From Adiantum capillus-veneris (Eukaryota; Streptophyta; Polypodiopsida; Polypodiales; Pteridaceae), in the NCBI GenBank assembly GCA_014529385.2, contig CM043962.1, forward strand, positions 40,340,598 to 40,404,597: a stretch of 64,000 nt of DNA, written 5' to 3'. The position numbers and the translations under genes were made by a program. The notes beneath the pieces were generated by a model. The model saw only the letters and a program-made list of their open reading frames with translations, was not told the DNA's origin and did no database searches. Shown here piece by piece: positions 11,452 to 22,339 of the stretch. Within the stretch, counting starts at the first letter, position 1. Each line of letters opens with the position of its first letter.

Positions 11452-12125
11452 GTGTGAAGTGCAAGAGCTCCATCTCCTTCTCCAATCTTGTTGAGAAGTT
11501 GAGAGCCTAAACTAACACTCTTGTCTATGGAATGCAAATCCAACCAAGAGCCATGCTTCAATGCCTAATCTTTCCATCTTCGTCATCTTCATTACTATGC
11601 TATTATGCTATGCTAAGCAAGAAGAGTGATGATAAGTGAGGAACTATTTCTTTCTCCTATGAATGCTTTTTCTTCCTCTTCCATGCCCTCATTCCCCGCT
11701 AGCTCTATCCACCTTTGAAGGTGATTGAGGTCTTGGGACTAAGGTCGGGGATGGTTAATGCTTTTAAAAATTTTATGTTTTGCTCGTGATGCGTGAAGCT
11801 TTCCATCTTCATTGCATCACCTATAACACAAGGAACACAAAGCTTGTATTGTACCAAGTCTCTCTTGATGGGAGAATCTATAATAAAAAATCCTATTGGA
11901 GGGTGGACCAGCTCCACATAAATCCGGTCCTCAACTATTGTCAAGTTCTCTGACTCTCTCTCTCTCTTGAAAAAGTATTGTTCATGCCAAGTTAATTAAA
12001 TGTATGGTTATGTTGGTATTGCTAATTAAGTTCACCCTCTATGTTCTCAAAGCAGTCTCACAAAATTCTCACTCTAATTCTCTTAATTCCACTATTCTCA
12101 AAGTTCATAGGCCATTTCCATTACA
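10670..12125 (+). repeat. 3' LTR of element A, remainder
   Basis: It continues the LTR cut at 5217. Blocks near 11230 (AAAGGGGGACACTTGTC), 11540 (CAAATCCAACCAAGAGCCA) and 11900 (GGACCAGCTCCACATAAATC) recur in the B LTR at about 33200, 33525 and 33875, and in reverse at 50400-51060. The end is placed at CCATTACA (12125) because the reverse copy begins TGTAATGG at 50214. A (CT)n tract at 11392-11448 lies inside. Confidence 0.85.
11392..11448. repeat. (CT)n microsatellite inside LTR A
   Basis: About 28 uninterrupted CT units. Element B has a GA tract nearby (33313-33360) and the reverse LTR at 50214 has a poly-C run, so this LTR position is unstable. Confidence 0.95.
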
Positions 12126-12189
12126 CACATGGTAGAAAGGCAATTCCAGTGGCAGTCTATGCCAGTGAGACGGGGATGTCATGCTTACC

Positions 12190-12590
12190 TGGAGTGTACC
12201 TCTTGCAGATATGTCTATGGATAGCACACTTTCTCCACGTTGGTTACTAGATGAGGATGAAGTTTTCCATGTCACACTGCATCATGATTGGTTTAGCACC
12301 TTTTCTAGTGGGAGTTTTGGTTGCGTACACTTGGCCAATGGTTCGGCATTTGACATAGAGGGTGCAGGAGACGTTTGTTTGTCTTTGCCCAGTGGTGTAT
12401 CATATACGCTACGACATGTGCGCTTTGTTCCTCAGCTGAGACAAAGCTTGTCTTAGTGAGACAGTTAGCAGACTTTGATTGTCAGGTACTACTTAGAGAT
12501 CAGTCTTTCCAGATGCATTGTGGTTCTTTAGTAATTTCCAGAGGAGCCCGCAGCGGTCTAGTATATCCTATACATGTGTCTGAGGTTTGA
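12190..12590 (+). pseudogene. Copia protease and GAG-pre-integrase remnant of D
   Basis: The frame from 12181 reads RWLLDEDEVFHVTLHHDWFS, then LANGSAFDIEGAGDVCL, then RHVRFVPQLRQSL. This is the pattern of copia proteases (W-x-L-D-S-G-A-x-x-H-M-T, then a V-x-x-V-P-x-L-x-x-N-L-I-S end). The D-S-G triad is replaced by D-E-D, so it could not be an active aspartic protease. A frameshift near 12450 leads to RQLADFDCQVLLRDQS, then GSLVISRGARSGLVYPI, the stretch that normally precedes integrase in copia Pol. From 12600 to 13000 coding similarity fades. Confidence 0.75.
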
Positions 12591-13008
12591 GATGACGTAG
12601 TCTCGGTTTTGTTGTTGTCATGCTTTGAGCAAGAGACGAGACATGTCTCTTTTGCAGGTGAGCTCCATCATGCTTATGAGACAAAGAATTTAGTTATGCA
12701 GGTTAAGCCAGTAGACTCTGTAGAGACAAAGATAGAGAGGCAGTGATGTAGTGAGACACATCATGTGTTGTCAGACTTTGTGTAGGCAGAGGTAGAGCAG
12801 GTATACTCCCTTAAGAAACAGACAAAGATGACAAACATGGAGTTCTTTGATATGCTCATGTTAGAGGCTCATGAGTTGGTACCAGGATTCTCAATGTTGC
12901 CTATGAGTGACAGGGACATAGGTTTCCCAATGTCGATGTTGACACATCCATACATGATGGGTAGTCCTAATGATGCAATGATTGTAGATAGCACAGGGGA
13001 GGCAAGTA

Positions 13009-13256
13009 CTCGGGGGGTTCACTGTTTAGTACCCTCCTATATAACGTGCATTCACGAGGTATTAAAAAAACCCCTCTTTTAGCATGTTTGAATGAATAAA
13101 ATGACCCCTTATTTTAGGATTTTTTTCCAAAATTGAATATAAAAACACTTTATTTTAATGTATCTCTGTTAAATTGCCTAAATTTTTTGCATTTTAAAAC
13201 CCCTCCTTTTGAACTCACGTTATATATTAACATGATTATATAGTGCACCCCCCGAG
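13009..13256. mobile_element. MITE of 248 bp with imperfect TIRs and 8-bp target duplication
   Basis: The ends are CTCGGGGGGTTCACT and its inverted partner AGTGCACCCCCCGAG. A second block of inverted similarity (TATATAACGTG at about 13041, CACGTTATATA at about 13216) extends the terminal repeat to about 50 bp. GGCAAGTA is found on both sides (13001-13008 and 13257-13264). Eight bases is typical of the hAT superfamily. There is no coding capacity and the interior is AT-rich. Confidence 0.88.
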
Positions 13257-13619
13257 GGCAAGTAAAACCAGGTTTGCACAAATTTCGTCAGCGTTCGGAC
13301 ATCTCATGTTTGACTTGTTAGTGTTGAGCGGCCCGATCTAATAGCTACAATGAGAGCATTTGCAACAGGGGTTGTCAGTCGTGTGATGGCTAACACTAGC
13401 ATGATGCATAGTAGAGTTTTGCACACCAGACATAGTAGTTTGTGGGATTTACATACAGGCTTTAGCGTGGGTATGCACGCTCTCCTACCACCAGAGCCGA
13501 TACGATTGTGTGTAGATCGAGAGAGTGAGCCAGTGGACATAAGTTGAGAAGGTCTCTCACCTAGTTTCTTGTACATACTAGTAGTTTAGCTAGTAGGTCT
13601 CACTTATCGACCCATCGCC

Positions 13620-13633
13620 TTTAAGTGGGAGTT
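13620..13633 (+). other. Polypurine tract of copia D
   Basis: TTAAGTGGGAGTT lies directly before the TGTTGGGG edge, like the AAGTGGGAGATTG tracts of plant copia elements. Confidence 0.7.
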
Positions 13634-13857
13634 TGTTGGGGTAAAGGCGCTACGCCTTTAGCTCGGGCCAGACGTCCGGTGTTCGGCCGTCCGCCCATTG
13701 TGTATACATGCCCTTATTCATTATATACAAATGAATAAGGAGCACCTCAATCACTAGTTCCTAGGTTGCTCCACCCACACCGTCTCGTGCTTCTCCCCTT
13801 CCCCACACACACCCCACTGCGCACGCACGCATCCGTGCACACGTGCACTCACAAACA
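13634..13857 (+). repeat. 3' LTR of copia D (about 220 bp)
   Basis: It starts TGTTGGGGTAAAGGCG. The LTR at 62596 starts TGTTGGGGTAAAGGCC and also has a CTCC- and CACA-rich end, so both belong to one family. The right edge is at ACAAACA (13857) or CACTCACA (13853), beyond which element E sequence begins. Confidence 0.75.
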
Positions 13858-14304
13858 TAGCTTTTGAGCTATCATTAAGAGGAAATTTTTGTGCAATCAA
13901 CTAGCTAAAAATTGTGTTGAAATCGTTCAAGTGATCTGACACTGAGATCCCTACTTTCATGCAACAATCAACAAGCGTTTTTAGCCCATATACTTGTGAT
14001 GCAGCGCCAGTCTAATCATAAAGATTTCACAAACGCTGCTATACTGCATAAGCACCTCCTTCAACTTCTTCTACATTGCAGTATACAGCCTTACACAATA
14101 CTGAATGGTAGAGTTAGCTAGCTCATCTAGTTCTTCTCATTCCTTCGCATCCATGTTCTCGAGTTTGACACCTTGAAACATTATGGACTTAACCTGCTTC
14201 TTTTGAACCGAGAGATTCATGATTTTCTTCTTCCAATAAGAAAATTTGTTTCCATCAGACTTTTCAATATGAAGAAAAGCACTTTCCAAAGAACAAGAAG
14301 CCAT
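13858..14304 (-). pseudogene. gag: Copia Gag of element E, N-terminal part
   Basis: On the minus strand the ATG at 14304 opens MASCSLESAFLHIEKSDG, followed by SYWKKKIMNL and GVKLENMDAKE. This is the N-terminal pattern of plant copia Gag (an element-specific start, then W-x-x-K-M). A TGA stands at 14139-14137 and other stops follow. After one or two frameshifts SDHLNDFNTIF is visible near 13920, the conserved block in the middle of copia Gag. The frame ends where the LTR of D begins. No zinc knuckle or pol remains here. Confidence 0.8.
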
Positions 14305-15520
14305 AATGCACTAAACAACAAGAATAATTTTGACAAAAGTTATCCTCAATTTTGACAAAAGTTTTGGCTATAAATTGAGGATAACTAACAAACCCAATAG
14401 AAGTTCAAGAGAATGAATGCCAAGATAAATAGGTGTTCAAGAAATCATAACCATGAAATTCACAGGAAACTTTTGGTGGAGTTTCCGTTGTACAAGGAAG
14501 AATATCTCAAATCCCAATTTTCAAAAATCATCAGAACAAGCAGTATTCGCTAGTATCTCAACAAGAAGAGTAAAGAATCATCACATCTCTCAATGCATAC
14601 ATATTGTGAACACATATGTCGAGCACCTATGTCCACTATCATACATATCTTATGGTGAGACCATGATAAGGGGAGCTCCAGTGACCTAATCCACCTTGCA
14701 TTGGGTGACCTTGCCCCTAGTATTTGGCTTCAAAAAATCTCATGTACGACTCTTACAAAAGGCTAAGCAATGACATGACTGTAGTCAAATTCAAAAATAA
14801 CTATCTTCTAGACCAAGTCTCAGAAATGTTCGAGGCTACCATACTAGCAAGATGGATCCACAATGTGTACATAGGCAGTATCCACAAGAACGTGGATCCA
14901 AGTAATTAACAATGCACATAAGCAAGTGCAAAACCTCAAGATGCACTATCAACCATAAGTCTGCTCTATGAACATAATTCGAATGTACTTTTTTTCTTCA
15001 CAATCTTGGCATAAATTTTGGTTATGTATGCTCAAAATCCTTGAGAACATAATCCACGCATTGAACAAATGAAGTATGCAAGAAGAGTCTCACTTCCAAC
15101 AACTCTTCACAAAAGCATCTGTAGCTTCTAGAACACCCTGTACCCAATCAATCGTCTCTCAAACTGTATAGAATTTGCAGAAACTTAGTTGTAGATCACA
15201 AAAAAATGGCAAATAATTGCGAGAATGGACATGAAACACATTGTTTTTACTCGTCAAATCAAATCTATAAAAATCTACAGCTATCTACTCGTGTGACTGG
15301 CAGGCAGTCTATCAAATGTATAGTAAAACCAGTGCATTATTTGGAAAAATTTTCAACTAGAAAGTGGCAAACCAAAAAGTTTTCAATAATTTATGCAAAA
15401 ACCAAGCTGAAAGTTACCTTTTCATTCAGCTAAATCTCTTTTGTAAAAAAGAATTGGAAATTTCATAGCTTCACCACATTCTTCGCCATTATGTGGCAAT
15501 GATGCAAGGCCTTCACTACG
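14305..15520 (-). other. Leader of element E, no gene seen
   Basis: About 1.2 kb lie between the primer site and gag, long for a copia leader. The sequence is AT-rich, with an inverted pair near 14330-14390 (ATCCTCAATTTTGAC and AAATTGAGGATAAC). I see no coding domain. A further insertion may be hidden here. Confidence 0.5.
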
Positions 15521-15532
15521 GCTCTGATACCA
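15521..15532 (-). other. Primer-binding site of element E
   Basis: The plus strand GCTCTGATACCA is the exact complement of TGGTATCAGAGC, the initiator-Met tRNA primer site. Confidence 0.92.
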
Positions 15533-15534
15533 GC

Positions 15535-15887
<353 letters not shown>

Positions 15888-16789
15888 AACACTGTAGTAG
15901 CTCTCCTTCCTCGCACTGGAGGACCTAGTGGCTTTGCGAATAACAGATTGACTCTGAATTCCAAGTAGGAGACTTGTTCCTTTCAAGGTCTTTAGCTCAC
16001 CACTCTGATTGCAAAAATGGAATGAGCTGATCACTTGATAACTATTCCACGTTAAAATTCTAGAGACAAAATGTCAAATATCATATCATATGAAATGAAC
16101 AAAATCAGACTTTAAAAGACCATAACTAAACTAAACTAAAAGACTGAATTCAAATCACATAAACTAAGACAGCTAAAATTAAGATATGCATATTCATGAC
16201 TGGTTCAAAAGTACAAATTTGGAAGTACAAATGATATTGCACTTTGTGCGCAGCTACAAGATGATACAAGAGTTTTAACAAACCATGATATATACAGACA
16301 GGCTCTGAGAGAGATTAACATACCCAAAATGAAAATAGTAGGTCCTATTTATAGGTGCCCATACTTGGTTCTCATTGACTGTAGAGTAACGCAGGCTCTA
16401 GTACTACTAGTAACTTTGTCAAGTAACTTGTAGAAGAAGTTTTCGTGCAAACTATCTTCAGGGCTAGGTTCCCACTATGTACAAGCTTCTTAAGAGTAGC
16501 CACATCAAGTTATTGGGAGGACATTTGAGACGTTTATATTTTATTAGGTAGCTCATGGCAGTAAAAAATAGTTATCAAAGTGGGTAGCCACAAGGCGTGT
16601 GATTGATTGGATGAATACAATTAAGTTTATATAAATTGGTGGCCTACATGTGAGACTTTCTCTTCTTCGCAAAATCTATGCATGTTGTTTATAATTTTTC
16701 TTTATTTTTACGTGCAAGCAAGTGCTTCTTGAAGGGTCTCTCTCTCTCTCTCTCTCTCTCTCATCGGTGCCCCCAACACATACACATGC

Positions 16790-16841
<52 letters not shown>

Positions 16842-17790
16842 ACATTTATGGTGGACTAGGCAATCACATGAGCACTCACATGCTTGACCATATTGAGAGA
16901 GAAAGCGTGAGAGAGAAAGCGAACAGACATGCACAAGTTATTGTAAAAATTGGCCTAAAATGTGGGAAAGGGTCAATGGATACATCATACTTTGCTAGGG
17001 GGTGAGCGGAAAGAGTTAGAGGTGTTCTTTACTCATTTTGATTATGGTGTGTATGTTACTTCTTTGGAATCCAAGGCGTGGCTGCCCCCATGCCAACATT
17101 GATAGTATCTCAAAACAAAAGAAAATTTTAAATGAAATTTGTAAATCTCTTAAATAATAAGCTTCAATGCTTCACATACAAAAGTCAAATAAGTTTTATT
17201 CAAGCATGGCTTCCTTCTTCACTAAGGCCCGTTTTAGAGAGCCAAAAAGATTCTTGGTCTTGAATTACGGGAACATATTTAAACACGAAATTGATCAAGA
17301 TGTAACCATAACAATGTTTGGTGATGACTTCTATACTCTTCTTTGGTCTATGTTCATAATCTACTAACATAATATGGCGGAAGGGGGAGCCTTTTACACG
17401 TGTTGCAATCTACGAACTGAAGGTTAAAATCCAAAACAAAAACAAGTCTCTTTGCACGCGATAAAGAGGGAGAGAGGGGGAGAGAGAGAGAGACTGCCGA
17501 AGGGGGCCAGCCGTACTAGTGGTTAATAATGTCAAAAAGTGATTTAAGATAGTAAAATTGTAACTTTGCTAACTACAATCTTCTTGCTTTTGTGGGCGAA
17601 CGATTTTTGGCACATTTTTATGTGTAGAAATTTGTACAACTTCACCATTCTGACAAATAAGCAATTGGAGCTAATATCAAGCAAATCCATGGCAAGGTTG
17701 GAAGAACTAAAATTAAGGGGCTTTGGTATTTATTAACAACACACAAATTGTCACAATCTTTTTTGTTAAAAGTGCTCACAAGTCAACTTT
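15888..17790. other. Unassigned AT-rich region, one LTR-like promoter candidate
   Basis: No coding domain is seen. On the minus strand CCTATAAATAGG at about 16345 is a TATA-type promoter core, and CTCTGATTGCAAA near 15996 is a decayed look-alike of a primer site. Together they suggest a worn minus-strand LTR at about 16020-16500. Confidence 0.35.
16737..16839. repeat. (CT)n - spacer - (GA)n inverted microsatellite
   Basis: CT units at 16737-16762 and GA units at 16795-16839 face each other. The inner edges TCATCGGTG and CACCGAGA are also complementary, so the whole can fold into a hairpin. Confidence 0.85.
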
Positions 17791-17794
17791 TTTA

Positions 17795-17935
17795 TTCCAC
17801 CAGCATCCTACATCAGGTCGGGCACGTGGGACCATTCTTTGCCTTGAGATATCGCCAAGGGCGCTTAGTGAGGGTTGAATCCACCACCTTGGTGATGCAA
17901 GTCCAACCCTCGTCCAACTAAGCTATTTTAAGATG
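17795..17935 (-). mobile_element. tRNA-derived SINE
   Basis: On the minus strand TAGCTTAGTTGG (17925-17914) is a good pol III A box and GGATTCAACCC (17882-17872) resembles a B box, 44 bases on. The element ends in an A-rich tail (AATAAAAAAG, complement of 17787-17797). Folding into a real tRNA is not supported. Confidence 0.6.
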
Positions 17936-17939
17936 TGCA

Positions 17940-19840
17940 TGATTGAATTGGCACACAAACATATTTGAACTAAGTCTTTGGTGTTCATAGATTAAGCAAC
18001 AACTACAACCACAAAAAGCACGACCTAGTTATTGCTCATTTATTAAGATTAAGTGAGCAAGGTGAAGACTCATGTTAGAATTTAATAAAAGAACGTCGAT
18101 AAGGATATCCTAAGCCCTAAATGAAGGGGCCATTTACAAACTAAAACAAGCCTCTCTTTTTTTTTCTTTCTCTATTTTAAAGGTTAGAAAGAAACACAGG
18201 AGGCTCTTCAATGCAGGGACCCATTTACAAACTTTATAAAAAAAATTTAAAAAAATCAAAATTTTGTATGGCTTTCAAATGTTCTCTATGGCATGTTTTA
18301 ACATTCCAAAAGGTAGAATGCTAGGCAGTGTTCGGGAAAAATGTGTCTCAGCTTAATATAGTGCCGTTTTCAATTTCCAAAATGTCGATTGAGGGCAAGG
18401 GGAAACGAAGAAATTCCGTCATAAAATAGAGAAAAATAGTGTAAAACCCTAAAAAAGTAGCCTAATTTCTTCTTGGCAAATTCAAGAAAAGGAATTTTGT
18501 ATGTTTGAAAAAATGATTTTTCCCAAACACTGATGCTAGGTGTCCATTGAGACAACTATACCTTCTGCCGAATGTGACACATGCATCTGCAATCGCACGT
18601 TTTGAAAGGTGCTAATTTACATTACTTCATTACTCATTGAGGGACAGAACATCTACAACAATAAATCTTTATTCCTTTTTTGCAAGGCTCATCTCGTAAA
18701 GGGTATATATATATATATTTCTCTCTCAAATGTTTTCTCACACACGTATGCACACGTGTAACCTACCAACATAGCATGCTAGTTCAATGGAGTGCTGGTC
18801 ATTTTCCCCCATTGTTTACACATTTAACACCAATCAAAACAAATATACATAAAATTAGATACGAAAATAGTCCCATTTTTTACACATTTTCAACATACAA
18901 AAGATTACAAATCAGGGAATATACACAAATGGAACACAACAAGGTGAGGAGTCACGATGGCCTGTTGAAGGTAAGGAGGGAGGGAGAAGATTTATCGAAA
19001 GTAGGTCTTAATCAGCTATGTAGTTGTATTGTTTTAATATAGAATTGTATTGTCCATATGGACACATAATTACAAACTAGCGGTTACAAATCAACCTACC
19101 AATCATTTTGGCCCTCACCACTGTTTGGCGACGGATTATGGATATGGAAAATACATTTTCCCTTCGTCCCTAGTCCTCCGCACACATATGTGCACACATC
19201 TACATAGAGGTAAAATCGTCAACAAATAGTCAGGTTAAAGTTTGTGTAAATGTGGAAAGAAAATGGAGTTTTTTTTATGACATTCAAAATGAAAAACATG
19301 GAATTTCCCTCAAGGTGACACTTATTAGTTTCCAAGCTCCATGAAGAAATAGTAGAGATGCCTTGGCTGATTACAAGGGCCACATAAACAACAAGGTGAA
19401 AAGATCACATTGGTATTTTAAGATAAAATAAAAATAATAAATTAAAATAAAAACAATAAAATAAAGAGACTCCATTACAAAGTAAAAAGTAGATTTAATA
19501 AGCATAGATAATAATAAAATAATTGTTTAAGAAAAGGTAGGTTTCAAAAGAATAAAAAATAAAAAGCATTTTCGTGAAATGTCCTTTTGAAGGACTTAAA
19601 TGAAAGATTCTTTTGCAAATCAAAATATTGCAATATTGCACATTATGGATTAAATTCTATGAATGTACTTCTAATGTTTTGTTCATTAAGGTTTTTTTAC
19701 GCACTTTAAATAAACAAAGACAAAAAAGGAGGAAAAAGTCAATGAAGCTTTAATATGATGAAAAGACACATTTACAATTTAAAAGAAAGATATAATGTTT
19801 ACAATACTTTCTTTTTCAAGCCAAGACGACACATGTCCAC
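17940..19840. other. No gene seen
   Basis: AT-rich sequence with short poly-A and poly-T runs. At 18300-18560 a minus-strand frame of 61 codons has no recognisable domain. A short TA run lies at 18705-18717. Confidence 0.5.
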
Positions 19841-20249
19841 CATCGGCCCTATGGGCTTCTTCAAGCCAATAAGATTTATACTTCACTCAACCTTCTTCTC
19901 TATTTTATTGGCCAAAAAGTTAAACATTAAGTAAAAGGTCAATATATTATAGGATTTTAGCTCAATTGATAAGGTGTTTGAATAGTCCCCGGGGGGATTC
20001 ACTAAGGGTTACCATATGGTAACCCATGAGTGTAAGGGTGGATTCATCGGCCCTATGGACTTCTTCAGGCCAATAAGATTTATACTTCACTCAACCTTCT
20101 TCTCTATTTTATTGGCCAAAAAGTTAAACATTAAGTAAGAGGGCAATATATCATAGGATTTTAGCTCAATTGATAAGGTGTTTGAATAGTCCCCGGGGGA
20201 TTCACTAAGGGTTACGATATGGTAACCCATGAGTGTAAGGGTGGATTCA
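19841..20249 (+). repeat. Tandem duplication, two copies of about 204 bp, each with a 20-bp palindrome
   Basis: Copy 1 is 19841-20044 and copy 2 is 20045-20249, both starting CATCGGCCCTATGG and ending GTAAGGGTGGATTCA, with only a handful of differences. Each carries TTAGCTCAATTGATAAGG, which resembles a pol III A box. Each then has the palindrome GGGTTACCATATGGTAACCC (20006-20025), perfect in copy 1 and with one mismatch in copy 2. Confidence 0.9.
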
Positions 20250-21115
20250 CATAAGTGGAAAATAACCCCGGCTTACCCTATGTCAGCAAATATTGCCTCC
20301 GGTTTGCCACTCTGCCGATTTTGGCTGCCCCCACTAGGCTCACGGGCGAACATAGCAAGCGAGTCCCAAGTATATAGCAAGGTGCCAAATCTGAGTACAT
20401 CATATTGCAAATGCACTCTATGGGAAGGGGGTTATAAGGGGGAAAGAAGGTGTAGTTTACATAGAATAGCACCATAGATAGGGATAAATTTGATGCATTG
20501 GCTCCATGTAGGGTGATATCTCCTTAGTATTACTAGTGAATTATCCAAGAATAGTCTTAGGCTAGGTTGATGGTTCAAATACCGTTGCTAGAGTGATCCT
20601 ATTCCATGCTAAGATCAGGTTTAGACAAGGGAGCGACTGACAAAACCAAAGGGGTGTGCGTCCTATGTGGAGAAATCTCATTCGGCAAAAACTTCAAGGC
20701 TCATTTTCGGATCCACACAAAAACTAGCGAGTCTCGCCCCTCAAAAATCCTATGTTGCCACCCGCTTTTCACAGCGTGATATGTGCGACGAGCAGGTCGA
20801 ACTCACAGCCCCACCACTGGGTTACAACTTACTGGCTACAAATCGCGCGCAAAAATATTAGCATATGCTACCACCACCTCTAGTGAACGAGGGAGGAGCA
20901 GGAAGATATAAAGTGATCTCATCTGAACCCAGCCCAATTATGCATGTGAGAAAGTGGAATGAGAGGATTGTGTGTGTGTGTGTGTCCTCTCTAGGTTTCA
21001 CTAAGTAAATGCAATGAATTAAAAGGTAATGATAAGAAGAGGGCAGAACCATCAAGTTGAATCAACGAGAGTTTTTGTTCTCAGCCACTACTTAGTGTCT
21101 TCTCCGGTTCTTTTC
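20250..21115. other. No gene seen
   Basis: A plus-strand frame near 20655-20720 has CVLCGEISFGK followed by HFRIH, but its spacing does not fit a C2H2 finger. A GT run lies at 20970-20985. Confidence 0.45.
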
Positions 21116-21119
21116 TTGT

Positions 21120-21915
21120 TACGCTAGTCTCCCTCTCAACGCCAGCTTAACAAGGTCTTCTTTTTGGCAAGAAGGTTCCTATGGGGAGGTTCAGAAGAAT
21201 TGAACAGAGTGCCAAAAAGTCTCATGGGATGTCTGTTGCAACCCTAAAGACCAGGGAGGACAGGGCATCATTAATCTAACACATATGACTACTAAGCTTT
21301 CCAGAAAATGGGGGATAAGAGCTTCCTCATCCTTTGAATTCTGGGCTCTGTTAATCAAAAGAAAGACTAAACTTTTTCACTTGAAGGGTTATAGAACATG
21401 GTCAAATCTTTCCCTCCAAGAGTTACTAACTTCAAATGCTAATTTCGCTCCTAGAGGGTCTGCTCTTGTGTGCAGGTTGTGGAATGCTTGGACCAAGTTG
21501 AAGGCCTACTAGTCTCTCCAGAAGCTTGGAGATACTCATTCCAATTTAGGTTACAAGACCCCATCTGGTTTGGTGGTTTGGGCTCTTAGAAGGTTGGGAA
21601 CTCTTCAGGAAGGCCCATAAATGCTTTAAAGCTGGTATCATGTGCTGGAAAGATATATGCAAAGATGGGATCTTTCTCTCTTCAGAGAAGCTCACTCAAG
21701 AGTTTAGCATCTTCAAAGGTTGTGCAGTAATGATTATTGAGAGGTGTCAAGTCTTCATAAGAAAGCTACAACAGTGTTCTAAGAGTAATCATCTTTCCCT
21801 CAAACAAATTTGTTTGCATATATATCTTCATAATATTGTCTCTCTCAAGATGGATTCAAAGTTAGTGAATAAGCTAAATAGCAAATGGGGTCTTAAGTGG
21901 AAAGCCAAACAATAA
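21120..21915 (+). pseudogene. LINE (non-LTR retrotransposon) 3' remnant
   Basis: The translated plus strand, across at least two frames, reads RRFLWGGSEELNRVPK, then a Trp-Asp block, then GGQGIINLTHMTTKLSRKW, then EFWALLIKRK. This is the pattern downstream of RT in plant LINEs (K-F-L-W-G-G, W-x-x-x-C-x-P-K-x-x-G-G-L-G-I, N-x-A-L-x-x-K-W-x-W-R). A later part, MCWKDICKDGIFLSSEKL at 21640, resembles the spacer before the C-terminal zinc region. The RT core is absent. Neither a poly-A end nor a target duplication could be placed. Confidence 0.7.
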
Positions 21916-22099
21916 GAGAACATGTTTAAGTGCATATGGGCTTATCCTATGGCCATCAAGCATGTCAAGCCAACTTTCTGGCAAACTTGCAAAATTGATT
22001 ACATCAAATGTGTGTGCAAGGATAGTCACAAATAAAAACGAACATCCATCGAAATGGTCACTCATCAATGACACACAATTTTCTCAAATCATGTCTTTA

Positions 22100-22336
22100 T
22101 CAGTTGACGTGCGGGCTTTTCCTTATTGAAAAATTACCAAAAAGACCATAATGTGCAGACACAATTATGAGCATTCTGATATTGTTTACCTTGAGAAATG
22201 TATCTACATTTGAATATGGAAGGTATCGACCGCTATGTTTTCCATTAGCTGAAGTTTCAGGGAACAATATGCTTGCACCCGCCGGGGATTCTTTGTCTCC
22301 ATTCTTTTGAATAAGCTCCCAAATCTTGGATGACAC
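22100..22336 (-). CDS. Unassigned exon-like frame
   Basis: The minus strand has a 78-codon open frame starting MSSKIWELIQKNGDKESPAG and continuing with GKHSGRYLPYSNVDTFLK. Its composition looks like an ordinary soluble protein rather than a low-complexity artefact. Just after TFLK the DNA reads AAGGTAAAC, a reasonable splice donor, and residues beyond that point look intronic. An acceptor may lie upstream near 22340-22350. I do not recognise the family. It may be one exon of a plant gene or a captured or decayed fragment, and I found no neighbouring exon. Confidence 0.35.
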   Translation of the reverse strand: MSSKIWELIQKNGDKESPAGASILFPETSANGKHSGRYLPYSNVDTFLKVNNIRMLIIVSAHYGLFGNFSIRKSPHVN

Positions 22337-22339
22337 TTT

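Larger units (their letters stand above)
12126..13857 (+). mobile_element. Ty1/copia remnant D (protease region, MITE, 3' LTR)
   Basis: Copia protease and GAG-pre-integrase motifs follow directly after the end of LTR A. Most of pol is missing, and a purine tract and 3' LTR close the element. A therefore appears to have inserted just upstream of D's protease, with D's 5' part lying before the window. Bases 12126-12130 (CACAT) would then be the right copy of A's target duplication. Confidence 0.7.

Noticed and set aside
17872-17925. A tRNA gene from the A and B boxes
   Set aside because: No acceptor stem or anticodon arm can be drawn, and an A-rich tail follows, so a SINE is the better reading.
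20600-20720. C2H2 zinc-finger-like peptide (CVLCGEISFGK, HFRIH)
   Set aside because: Only 11 residues separate the second Cys from the first His, and the hydrophobic positions do not fit a C2H2 finger. There is no surrounding frame.
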